NCBI RefSeq assembly: GCF_029962835.1
Contig: NC_080582.1
Span: forward strand, 15,074,032-15,138,031
DNA length: 64,000 bases
Origin: Magnolia sinica
Taxonomy: Eukaryota; Streptophyta; Magnoliopsida; Magnoliales; Magnoliaceae
Direction of reading: 5' to 3'
Under the pieces are notes generated by a model. That model was not told the DNA's origin, ran no database searches, and saw only the letters and a program-made list of their open reading frames with translations. This document shows positions 26,336 to 36,465 of this stretch, one piece after another. Numbering within the stretch: the first letter of the stretch is position 1; every line of letters starts with the position of its first letter. Made by a program: the position numbers and the translations under genes.

Positions 26336-27990
26336 TTTTGCTAAATCACTCCAATCGACCTCTACATTCTTTAAAAAAAAAAAATAGAGCCATGCTAATG
26401 AAACAAATTACTTTAAGAACCTCTTGGCTTGTCTAGATATCTCCTTGTTATTTTTGTTTTTTGTTTCAATGAAAGGAGGGACCACACTACTAGTATTTTT
26501 ACTAATAAAGAAAAAGAATGCAACTGAGGGGTGGGAACCTTTTATAAGCATTCCTAAAGAAATTGTGTTGAAAAAAAAAAAATACCTTGTTCATTTTAAC
26601 AGTTTTTCACCCTCTAAGACTATAGAGCTTTCCTTAATACACCCATTAACGGTTGCAGACAAAAAAAAATGGAGAATTAGTTGCTTGTGGGGCCTACAAT
26701 GGTGTTTATATGGCATCTAAACCATGAAAATAAAATGCCCTAAAAATCAAGCCGATTCCTGCACGTGGATTTGGAAAACAATGAACGAACGACCCAAAAA
26801 CAACCATATTCACATTGGCCCTAGTGATGGATGGTTAGATTAATTTGATTTTTGGAGTGTTCCATTTTCAAAATGAAATAACCTCTCTCAATGATAAGAA
26901 AATTTTACCTTTAAAAATTTTGTACTCCAAAAAAATACTTCTTACCTTCTCAAAACTATTTGACTTTCAAAAATAAAATTTTACCTTAGAAAAAGATTAT
27001 CTTCCAAAAAACTTACCTTAGAAAAAAAAATAAAAAATTATTACCTACTAGAAAAATGAAGGTGGTCCACTTATCAAGTGGGCTGCACTATTAGAAAAAA
27101 GTAAATATGTGTGTGGCCCACTTGATAATTGGATGAACCTAATTTTTGTGGACAATGATATTTAAGTTGGAGCCAAGCTTTTGGACAGTTCAGATGTCAT
27201 ATATCAGGTGGACGGTAGCTTTCCCATCCATTGAGCTGTATTGGGCATTGCTTTGAACTATACACCATATCTTGCCTACAGTCCATCTCCATCATCCAGC
27301 CCGATCACATGCCCTGCGATCTTGACCGTTGCCCATAATATCTGATATCTGTCCAAGAGTAGGTCACTGAATAGACGGCTAACAACGTTTCACTGGTGCA
27401 AGTGGCCCCATGCAAGATGTAACCATGGAATGAACAAATGGGCATGTGGAATTGGATGGTTGAGATGGCTTGTATAATGATTTTAGTATATAGTGCAGGG
27501 TAGGAGGTATTCGGTAAGATGGGCCCCACCATGGATGTGACTGAATCCAAAAATCAGGTTAGGTGGACGATCCTGAACGTTGAATCTGCCTGAGGATATG
27601 GACAGTTAAATAAAAGCTGACCATTGGTTTCCATATAAAGGTTTAAAAAAAATCAGCGGCTAGGATTGATATTTTGGTGGGCCTCTTAGATGAACGGCTT
27701 GGATGTGAGAAAGGTGTGCCAGCAGGAGTGGCAATCATGGTTTTAAGATCAGGAGACTCGTCCAAGTCGAGTCGTATTGAGTAGTATCCAATCACGAGTG
27801 ACACCTGACTCGGGTGAGTCGGTCCGAGTTAGCCCCAACTCGGTTGAGTCCTGACTCGACTCAGGGCTGAATGGGTCCATATGATTCACTGAGTTTGGCA
27901 ATGGGTTGGGCTTAGGTCCAGGTCAGCCCATTCCTGACTAGTTCAGTAAATGTGGGCCAACAATTCTAGGGCACGGTTTGAGCAGTCGGT
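26336..27990. other. Intergenic stretch without recognised genes
   Basis: Low-complexity AAAAT-rich sequence near 26880-27060 is followed by sequence rich in TGGGCCCACC and GGTGGAC motifs (27060-27560) that resembles the fold-back MITE vocabulary without an alignable copy. A degenerate run of GAGTC and ACTCGG motifs lies at about 27750-27860, similar to one in intron 5 of bHLH49 near 10315-10430. Confidence 0.5.
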
Positions 27991-27999
27991 GGATCTTTA

Positions 28000-28612
28000 A
28001 CCGCTGAGTCTACTGTGATTTATGTTCCCTAAATGCACACCGTCCATTCATTTTGAAAGCTTATTTTAGGGCATGATCGAAAAAAATGAAGTAGATTAAA
28101 ATCTTAGGTGGACCACGAGAAATGGTAATGATTGAATCCTCGGCATTAAAAACTACGTGGGGCCATTGGAATGTTTATTTGCTTTCCCACTTGTTTTTTT
28201 GTTTTTTGTTTTTTTTTTTTAAAAATTATTTTTTCAGGTTAGCTTGTTAGTACACACCCATGCGTGTACACATACTCCATGTTAACCACCTCCACAAGGG
28301 ATCGATGCCAAGACCTCAAGTGTTGAAACATGGTATCTCCACTCAGTCTGCCAGTTGAGCTATGCATCTGGGTGTCTATACCAACTGTTAATAGAGTCGT
28401 AGATACCTATATGTAGAGACCACACAAATATTAGCTTGATCTAAAACTTTTGTGGCCTGTAAGAAATTTTTAATAGTCCGTTACTACTGTTTTTTGTATT
28501 ATAGTCCATCTAAGATTTGTATTTACTTTGTTTTTTGAATCATGCCCTAAAATAAGTATTCAAAACGGATGGACAGACTGAATATTAGACAAATACATTA
28601 CAGTGAGCCCCA
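28000..28612. mobile_element. Fold-back MITE, Mutator-like family, copy 2, split by a SINE
   Basis: The left arm has CACACCGTCCATTCATTTT and the right arm AAAACGGATGGACAG followed by CAGTGAGCCCCACAG. Conserved middle blocks (GGTGGACCACGAG, ACTTTTGTGGCC) are present. The SINE at 28194-28376 interrupts it in the block that usually reads GCCATCCAAC..GTT. Confidence 0.72.
28194..28376 (-). mobile_element. tRNA-derived SINE, full-length (copy B), inside a MITE
   Basis: The minus strand reads ACACCCAGATGCATAGCTCAA, then the box-B-like GGTCTTGGCATCGATCCC, then ACTAACAAGCTAACC and a long A-rich tail (T-rich on the plus strand, 28194-28240). The flanks CCCACTTGTT and CCAACTGTT are the probable diverged target duplication. 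It shares its whole structure with copies A and C. Confidence 0.82.
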
Positions 28613-29150
28613 CAGTCAGATTTAGGCTAAATTTGCACCCACAGTGTGAACCTAACCTAACCCACTTGAAACTAATCAAGCCCAAGCACTTCCAAACCCG
28701 AGCACTACCAAACCCGACTCACTTAATTGTAAGGGATCAAACTAAGATCCATCGAGCCTAACTCGACCCAACTTAGATTTAAGAAGTGGATACAACGCAT
28801 GGTGTTGGATGACCAAGTTCGAATTAGGTCTACACACATACATCATCACTATCTTGAGCCAAACACCATTTACATTTATGTTTTGATGCGCCTACGTGGG
28901 CTCCATCCGATCAGAAAAATAGGTGCTAAAATACTACCTTATGAAAACAAATTAAATTGGTTCCTACAAAATTAATAATTTTTTTTAAAAAAAGTAAGCA
29001 TGAAAACTCCTTGCGAAAGGGTATCCAAACAGGTCCTAAAGGAGTGGATTGAGTTTGGTATGCTCAACCCAATCTCAACCCATTTACTTAGTAAATGTTC
29101 TAGCAAAATAGGTGCTTAAATGCTACTTCATAAAAATTAATTAATTAATT
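28613..29150. other. Intergenic stretch, local duplication only
   Basis: No gene. A segment of about 75 bp containing ATAGGTGCT and TACAAAATTAA occurs near 28918-28985 and again, interrupted by SINE copy C, near 29106-29345. Confidence 0.5.
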
Positions 29151-29151
29151 T

Positions 29152-29310
29152 ACACCCTGATCCATAGCTGAAGTGGAAGACTGAGTGAAGGATACTCGTT
29201 TCAACACTGAGTTCTTTGGTACCGATTCCCTAGTGCAGTTGCTAACAGTGGGGTGTACTAACACAAGCTAATAATAATAATAATAATAATAATAAGATAA
29301 AAAAAATTAA
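29152..29310 (+). mobile_element. tRNA-derived SINE (copy C)
   Basis: It starts ACACCCTGATCCATAGCTGAA, contains CGTTTCAACACTGAG and TGGTACCGATTCCCTAGTG, and ends with CTAACACAAGCTAA followed by a tail that has become (TAA)n and A-rich. Flanking ATTAATT sequences are too simple to define a target duplication. It is more diverged from copy A than copy B is. Confidence 0.78.
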
Positions 29311-29649
29311 TAAAAAAAATATTAATTTGGTTTTTACAAAATTAACTTACAGGCAGGCAGGTATAAAAACCCCATTCGTAGAAATCCTCTTTTGCATATG
29401 GATCTAGGGCTTAGGGTTTAGGGTTTAAGGTTCAACGTAGTTCCGTAGATTGATTTTGGTACGTTCAACTTAGGCTCTTTTTTGCTTTGATGCTGGTTGC
29501 GTTGGGTTGGGTTGGGCTGAATTGGGTTTAACATGAGTGCGGTTCATTTACTTAAAAGGCCATATTTTCTAAGCTACTGACCCGATACCCGTTTAGCTGG
29601 GCCCAAACCAGAATCAGAAGCGAGCAGACCCGACCCATCGCCGCCGCCT

Positions 29650-30150
29650 AATTAGCATCTTGGACCACCGGATCTGTATGGTCCAGTCTGCGGTTTGAAT
29701 AATAGAGTCCATGCTACAGTAATCCAGACCGTTGGTCTGATGGCCCCCACCGTGAATAGACGATGTCACAGATAACTCCCTCTGGAAAATCCAGACGGTT
29801 GGTTTGGTGGGACCATGGTTCAATTATCCAGTCGGTTGGTCTGATGGGCCCTACCCTGGATAGACAATGTCACAGATATCTCCTTTACTGGAAGATCCGA
29901 ACGGTTGGTCTGACAGGACCATGGATCAGTTTTCTAGACCGTTGGTCTGATGGGCCCCACCCTGTATAGAAAATGACACAGAAATCTCCCGCACTGGAAA
30001 TCCGGACGGTTGGTTCAGTTATCCAGATGGTGGGTCTGATATGTCACAAATATCCACGTCACTGAAAGATCTAGACGGTTGATCTGATGGGCCCCACTGA
30101 GGATAGACAATGTTACAAATATCTACCAACTGGAAGATCTTAGCCGTCCT
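29650..30150. repeat. Minisatellite, about 105-bp unit, around five copies
   Basis: The motif GTTGGTCTGATGG recurs at about 29731, 29835 and 29941, with shorter units after that. Each unit also contains ATAGACAATGTCACAGATATC and TGGAAGATCC blocks. The array ends about 730 bp before the PPR start codon. Open frames across it on either strand reflect the repeat. Confidence 0.78.
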
Positions 30151-30195
30151 ATCTCTTGCTTCTGTTCAGTTGCGGTATCTCTTGCTCTCTATCTA

Positions 30196-30723
30196 GAAAC
30201 GGATTGGCTACTCACCCTGCCACTAATCATTGGTCAGTAGTCGGTGGTCTGTGGGCCCCAACATAATGTATTTGTCTAATCCATGCCGTCCATCCATTTT
30301 TTCAGATAATTTTATGAAATGAGCCCAAAAATGAGTTAGATCAAATTCTCAAGTGGGCCACACAGTGTTGATTGAACTCTCACCATTAAAAACTTCTTGG
30401 GGCTACAAAAGTTTTGGATGAAGCTGATATTTGTTTTTTTTACCTTCATTCAGGTCTTTATGACCTAATCTACGGGTTGGATGTCAAATAAACATTACAG
30501 TGGGCCCCAGGAGGTTTTTAACGGTAGACATTCAATCACTACTGTTTTCCCATGGTGTGGTCCACCAGAGATTTTTCCCTGCCTCATTTATGGGAGAGAA
30601 TATTAAAATGATGTGTAAAAATGGATGGATGGTGTGGATAAAATACATAGATCATGGTGGGGCCCACAGAGCACCGACCACTAGCCACCTGGCTAGTGGC
30701 AGCGTAACTAGCCAAACCGCGTC
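30196..30723. mobile_element. Fold-back MITE, Mutator-like family, copy 3
   Basis: It is flanked by an exact 11-bp target duplication, CTCTCTATCTA (30185-30195 and 30724-30734). The ends GAAACGGATTGGCTAC and GTAACTAGCCAAACCGCGTC are inverted, and the complementary arms extend through GTGGGCCCC and CCGTCCATCCATTTTTT. A 9-11 bp duplication with long inverted arms points to a Mutator-like MITE. It lies about 155 bp before the PPR gene and may contribute to its promoter or leader. Confidence 0.82.
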
Positions 30724-30878
30724 CTCTCTATCTACATATGATTTCTGGTCAGCATATATGGACGGTGAGAGATTCTTGGTGCATAATCTCTTGTGTATCA
30801 ACTGCAACACGTGTCATGCTATTTAATTTTTTTTAAAACAAAACGGTCTGATTTTTTGAAACTTCCCTCCATAGAACC

Positions 30879-33107
30879 ATGTCATCTGTTTCAAACTACT
30901 ACTCTTCCCTCTTGAAATTCTACTTGGAATCCAAAAGCCAAATCCAAGCAAAGAAGCTCCATTGCCTCATAATCAAAACCCTCAAATCCCCAGAGACCTT
31001 CCTCTTCAACAACCTCATTAATGCGTACTCTAAATTCAACAATTTAAGCTACGCACACCATGTGTTTGATCAAATTCCCCAGCCAAACCTCTTCTCATGG
31101 AACACCCTCCTTTCTGCTTATTCGAAATCTGGACGCCTTTCTGAAATGGAAAAAATCTTCAAACGAATGCCCATTCGCGATGGTGTTTCTTGGAATTCCG
31201 TCATTTCGGGCTATGCCAATGATGGGTTGTACCATGATTCAGTAGAAGCATATAAACTGATGTTGGAGGATGGAGTAAGTCCAAATCGGATTACGTTCTC
31301 TACAGTGCTGATTTTGTCATCGGGTCAGTCTTGGATTCGATTGTGTAGGCAGGTTCATGGTCAGATAATGAAATTTGGGTTTGGTTCATATGTGCTTGTC
31401 GGAAGTCTGTTGATTGATATGTACTCAAAGGCCAGGGTTGTTGATGATGCTAAACGGGTTTTCGATGAAATGGATGCAAGAAATTTGGTTGTGTACAATA
31501 CCATGATCACGGGATTGTTCAGGTGCGGGATGGTTGAGGAATCAAAGCGTTTGTTTGGTGACATGCGGGAAAGGGATTCAATTTCATGGACAATAATGAT
31601 TACAGGATTTAAGCAAAATGGGTTTGATAAAGAAGCAATTGATGTCTTTAGAGAGATGAGATTGGAGGAAGTTCCAATCGATCAGTTTACATTTGGAAGC
31701 GTATTGACTGCTTGTGGTAGTCTTCTGGCATTGGAACAAGGCAAGCAGATTCATGCTTATATAATCAGGACTGATTATAAGGATAACATCTTTGTGGGTA
31801 GTGCTCTTGTTGACATGTATGCCAAGTGCAGAAGCATAAGAATGGCGGAAACAGTTTTTAAGGGCATGGCACTGAAGAACATTGTGTCATGGACAGCTAT
31901 GCTTGTGGGTTACGGTCAAAACGGATTCAGCGAAGAAGCTGTTAGAAGTTTCTGCGAAATGCAGAGAAATGGGATCGAGCCTGATGATTTTACCCTTGGG
32001 AGCGTGATCAGCTCTTGTGCTAATCTGGCAAGCTTGGAAGAAGGTGCTCAATTCCACTGCCGTGCCTTAGTTTCCAGCTTGACTTCATTTAGTACAGTGT
32101 CTAATGCGATTGTTACATTGTATGGAAAATGTGGGTGCATTGAAGATTCGCATAAGATGTTTGATGAAATGCAGGTTAAAGATCAAGTCTCATGGACTGC
32201 ATTGGTTTCAGGGTACTCTCAGTTTGGAAAAGCCAAGGAGTCGATAGATCTGTTTGAAGGAATGTTGGCTGAAGGGCTGAAACCAGATGGAGTCACGTTC
32301 ATTGGCGTTATTTCAGCTTGTAGTAGAGCAGGGCTAGTGGAAAAAGGGCATCAATATTTTAATTCTATGGTAGAAGATCATCAAATCATCCCCACAGATG
32401 ATCACTATGCTTGCATGATTGATCTTCTCAGCCGAGCAGGAAGAATAAAAGAGGCAGAAGATTTTATTAAGCAAATGCCTTGTCAGCCCGATGCTATTGG
32501 GTGGGCCACCTTGTTAAGCTCATGTAGAGTACATGGTAACATGGAAATCGGGAAGTGGGCTGCCGAATCACTACTTGAATTGGATCCACACAACCCTGCG
32601 AGTTATATCTTGCTTTCGAGTATCTATGCTGCCAAAGGAAGATGGGACGACGTGTCCCGTTTGAGAAGAGGGATGAGAATTAAAGGCGTGAAGAAAGAGC
32701 CTGGTTATAGTTGGATCAAGTACAAGAACAAGGTGCATATATTTTCAGCTGATGACAGATCAAGCATTTATTCCAATCAGATATATGCAGAGCTAGAAAG
32801 GCTTAATTGTAAGATGATAGAGGAAGGCTATGTGCCTGATATGAATTCCATTCTCCATGATGTAGACGAGTCACAGAAGATAGAGATGCTTAGCCACCAC
32901 AGCGAGAAGCTTGCAATTGCATTTGGGTTGCTTTTCATACCTGAGAGATTGCCCATTCGAGTAGTAAAGAATCTACGTGTGTGTGTAGATTGTCACAATG
33001 CCACCAAGTTCATTTCTAAGGTTGTTGGGCGAGAGATACTTGTAAGAGACGCCGTCCGATTCCATCTATTTAGAAATGGGACATGTTCTTGTGGAGATTT
33101 CTGGTGA
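30879..33107 (+). CDS. PLS-class pentatricopeptide repeat protein with DYW domain, At1g68930-like
   Basis: A single intronless frame of 742 residues. About residues 35-540 are tandem PPR motifs of alternating P, L and S types, for example LFSWNTLLSAYSKSGRLSEM, VSWTAMLVGYGQNGFSEEAV and DGVTFIGVISACSRAGLVE. E and E+ segments follow (about 545-640, including GYSWIK), then a C-terminal DYW domain. The domain has the cytidine-deaminase signature His674-Ser-Glu676 and Cys702-Val-Asp-Cys705, a second metal site Cys736-Ser-Cys738, and the terminal tripeptide DFW, an accepted variant of DYW. Proteins of this class act in mitochondria or plastids as site-specific C-to-U RNA editing factors; which organelle cannot be decided by eye. 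Wording throughout, including PETFLFNN and SGYSQFG, is close to what I recall of At1g68930. The full domain set, lack of interruptions and normal length suggest an intact gene. Confidence 0.95.
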   Translation: MSSVSNYYSSLLKFYLESKSQIQAKKLHCLIIKTLKSPETFLFNNLINAYSKFNNLSYAHHVFDQIPQPNLFSWNTLLSAYSKSGRLSEMEKIFKRMPIRDGVSWNSVISGYANDGLYHDSVEAYKLMLEDGVSPNRITFSTVLILSSGQSWIRLCRQVHGQIMKFGFGSYVLVGSLLIDMYSKARVVDDAKRVFDEMDARNLVVYNTMITGLFRCGMVEESKRLFGDMRERDSISWTIMITGFKQNGFDKEAIDVFREMRLEEVPIDQFTFGSVLTACGSLLALEQGKQIHAYIIRTDYKDNIFVGSALVDMYAKCRSIRMAETVFKGMALKNIVSWTAMLVGYGQNGFSEEAVRSFCEMQRNGIEPDDFTLGSVISSCANLASLEEGAQFHCRALVSSLTSFSTVSNAIVTLYGKCGCIEDSHKMFDEMQVKDQVSWTALVSGYSQFGKAKESIDLFEGMLAEGLKPDGVTFIGVISACSRAGLVEKGHQYFNSMVEDHQIIPTDDHYACMIDLLSRAGRIKEAEDFIKQMPCQPDAIGWATLLSSCRVHGNMEIGKWAAESLLELDPHNPASYILLSSIYAAKGRWDDVSRLRRGMRIKGVKKEPGYSWIKYKNKVHIFSADDRSSIYSNQIYAELERLNCKMIEEGYVPDMNSILHDVDESQKIEMLSHHSEKLAIAFGLLFIPERLPIRVVKNLRVCVDCHNATKFISKVVGREILVRDAVRFHLFRNGTCSCGDFW

Positions 33108-33453
33108 TGGGTAGCTGTTTGTGTTTAGAACATTGTTTGATCTATCATTTGATACCGGTGTGTATTGCCCAATACGTATCAGTATCGTCATGGGCAATAT
33201 GGCTGTATCGCTTCAACATGGGCCCAAGCTGGGGCGATACAGGACTTTACTACCTTGTATCAATGGTGAATGATATGATGTGGAAAAACCAATTTAAAGA
33301 CCATGATATAGGTACATTGAGAGATTTAAAACCAAGGATTCTATTATATTCCGACGGAGCTCTAGAAGTTTCAGATTCTAGCTCAGAGGAGTTTGGGGCC
33401 ATTTTGCGAGATTTGTGAATGTTAAGGATCTAAAAGGGCAAAGGGATGTGAAT
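33108..33453 (+). other. 3' flank of the PPR gene
   Basis: About 350 bp between the PPR stop codon and the chromovirus. It contains GTATCG/CGATAC repeats near 33176-33250. The last part, about 33300-33458, may be the broken-off upstream part of the LINE tail that resumes at 37688. Confidence 0.45.
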
Positions 33454-33458
33454 GTAGG

Positions 33459-34677
33459 TGATGGGGACATCACGCGCACATGCGCACTCATGCCGCCACC
33501 CCTACGCACGTACGTGCGTAGATGGAGGACCCCACCATCGATCTGCCTCGATGACGACGTCCAGGGAGGGCCTCCTAGATAGATGACAAGTTTTGGTTCA
33601 GAAAAGTGGCCCAATAGTCAAGAAAAGCCCACCATGGGATCTCATGATCGTGGCCCACTCGTCGGATTGGTTTTATATTTTAAGTTTTGCTTATTGTTAT
33701 TATTTAGAACATCGTGAACGCTTTAGATTTTGTTGTTTGGTTTTTATTTTAGTTTATTTCATCGCCAAGTAATAGGTGTCGCACATGGTGCGAGTTTTTG
33801 GGTATAGGGTTCTCCCTATAAATAGGCACCTTTTGTAGTTCTTTTGATTCATTGAAGTTAATAAAAAATTCCTGCTTTATTTTTCTGCTCTCTTCGTGAG
33901 TTGTGGAAGAATTCAAAAGTGGGTGCGAAGCCCTCCCTTTTCGAAGGGCTAACTACCGTGGTGCGAAGCCACATCGATCCCAATTCACCCCCATCTTCCA
34001 TCATCTTTTTTTTCCATCTTCCCCCACCATCCGTACTTCGAATTTGTCCTTCTGTTGCATCAGATTTCTTCATTGAAGCAGGTTTCCAGATTTCGGCCCA
34101 CAGGCGAGCTAAAACTTCGGCGGAGCACCACGCACAAACCGTACATCGGATCGAGCTGAAATTTGGAGGTTTTGGAGTCCATCCCTGGCCGACCAGGGTC
34201 AAGGTGGCCTTTTTCTGAATAGTGGGCCCCACACACGTGCGGCCGGGATCACGCGCACGTCCGTCTGGGCCATTGTTGCTGTCCACACGCGGGATCATCT
34301 TTTGGTTTAGGTTTTTATCCTCTTTTATCCTCTCATAGCCGTTTTTTTCATGAATTAACCCTAGATTACATGATCCCTAATTGATTTGCCCCTTTCTATC
34401 ACCTTAGGGTTCCTTGAATTGAAATTAGGAAATCTCTTGGATTAGGGACTGATTTTTTTATGCATGAGTAGTTGATTTTATTTCCTTTTGACATCGTTTG
34501 GTTTCTAATTTTTATTGGTCCAGTCCTAGCCTGTGTCGGCTTGGACCCGCATAGATTCCCCTTTAATTGAATGTTTGGATTTTCATGTGGGATGTGGAAT
34601 TTGCGTGATTGTTTCTGAATTGGTGTGATCTAAGCCTGAAATCTTGCATATCATATTTAAATTCACGTCCTGCATCA
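33459..34677 (+). repeat. 5' LTR of the chromovirus
   Basis: It begins TGATGGGGACATC and ends in CA. It includes CTATAAATAGGC near 33820, a plausible TATA box for the element's own promoter, and AATAAAAAATTCC nearby as a possible poly(A) signal. Confidence 0.94.
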
Positions 34678-35905
34678 AATTTGGTATCAGAGCCTAGGGT
34701 TCTTGTAGGGGAATTCACCACATATTTAGGGTTTAGTTTGTTTGAGTCCTTCATGCATTCAGTCCATCATATATAGCTGAATTTTAGTAACAGTGTGTAG
34801 TCTCCTTCATATAGAGTCTCGTAGGGTCATTTAATTTTTAGACGCATATAGTTGTCATAGAAGGTCTTTAGGTTGAGCAAGTCAGTGTATGCCCACACGT
34901 ACGGGTCGCGATTTCGGTTTGCACCCTACACTAAACATGGAACAATTGCAAGAGTCACTAAACAAGATATCTCAGACATTGGAGTCTATGATTAAGCGCT
35001 TGAAAATGGACCAATGCTGTGAACAGCTTGATGTACGCATTACCCGACTAAAGACCATCGCTAGGACAAACCCCACCATTGGGGTAGATGTCCAATCTCA
35101 AGCAGGTGGCCGGGAGGATACACCAATGAATGAAGTTGGTCAAGGAATCAATTATGGGTGTGCACCCAGACACCCACCCCATGAGAGATATAAAGACCAC
35201 TATTTTGAGGGGTACAACATGTGTGGCCTTGTGGCTGGAGAGAGTGTATCAACGGCTAGTGTAGAGTTACCCACTGAGGCTATTCCGGTAATGGATGAGT
35301 TACGTGATATCTTTTCTGATGATCTACCGGATGAGTCCCCTAGGAAGGATATAGAGCACACCAGAATATGGGACATCGTAATACCTACAACCGAGTTCAC
35401 GTTGAATAAGTTTGTCGATAGGTCCACAGGTTTAAGTCCTTGTGAAGTCGTTACTGATTATAAACCTAGGAAACTTATTGATCTTGTCCCTATGTCACTG
35501 TCCCATAGGCCGTCAGAGTCTGCAGAGTCTTTTGCGCATCACATTCATTCATGGCATCAAGAAATCAAGCAGAAGATCATGGCTAATAATGAACATTGCA
35601 CGTTTTATACAGACCAGTATAAATGTTTCAAAGGATTCAATATTGGGGACTCTGTGATGGTCTGCATCAGGCCCGAGCGGTATCCTTCGAGGGCCGTTCG
35701 TAAGTTACACGCGTGTAGCGCTGGACCCGTTAAAATTATAAAACGAAACGGTCTCAATGTGTATGAGATAGATCTTCCACCTTTCATGGGAATTAGTTTC
35801 ACATCCGATGTGGAGGATTTAGTTACTTTTCAGAGGACCACTGATACTTTGTCCGGCCTTTCGCCCACCCATCCTGATTCCTCATATTTATCCCTTGAAC
35901 CATGA

Positions 35906-36250
35906 CCCCTTCCCAACCCATTTTCCCAACCTCTACCTCCCATATCTACTTTTCCTAACCTTTCTTCACAGCCTCTACCTCCCATACCTACCCTTCTCGA
36001 CCCATTTTTCCAGCCTCTACATCCCATACCTACCCGTCCCAACCCATTTTTCCAGCCTCTACCTCCCATATCTATCCTTCCTAACCCATTTTTTCAGCCT
36101 CTACGTCCCATACCTACCCGTCCCAACCCATGTTCCCAGCCTCTACTTCCCATACTTACCCATCCCGACCCATCTTCCCAGCCTCTACCTCCCATACCTA
36201 TCATTCCCGACTCATTTTCCCAGCCTCTATCTCCCATACCTAACCTTCAC
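35906..36250 (+). repeat. 42-bp minisatellite inside the chromovirus
   Basis: About eight units containing CAGCCTCTACCTCCCATACC followed by a CCCAACCCATTTTTC-type spacer, with period 42 (for example 35969, 36011, 36053). A multiple of three keeps any reading frame open: the unit encodes a 14-residue proline-rich repeat in one frame. Long open frames on both strands here come from the repeat. Confidence 0.85.
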
Positions 36251-36465
36251 ATACCCAAAAAGGAAATAGAGGATATCCAGGACCATCAGATAGTTTCAAC
36301 GTCGGACGGCGGGTTTCAGAAGTACGTGGTTAAATGGAAGTTAAGCCCAGCTTCAGGCAGCACGTGGCTCACTGAGGAGGAGCTTCAGAGACTTGATCCT
36401 GACATCCTGAAGCGGTTCAGGAGTTTTATTTCTCCAGTGGCGAAATCTTTGCAGCCGGGGAGAAT

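Noticed and set aside
29650-30150. CRISPR array
   Set aside because: Units are long, without unique spacers, and this is plant nuclear DNA; it is a minisatellite.
33858-34298. Minus-strand 146-codon frame, with a near copy at 36865-37303
   Set aside because: Both lie within the chromovirus LTRs and are duplicated only because the LTRs are; no family similarity.
35895-36269. 124-codon open frame with SLYLPYL repeats
   Set aside because: It is an alternative frame of the 42-bp minisatellite inside the chromovirus; a minus-strand frame there is the mirror by-product.
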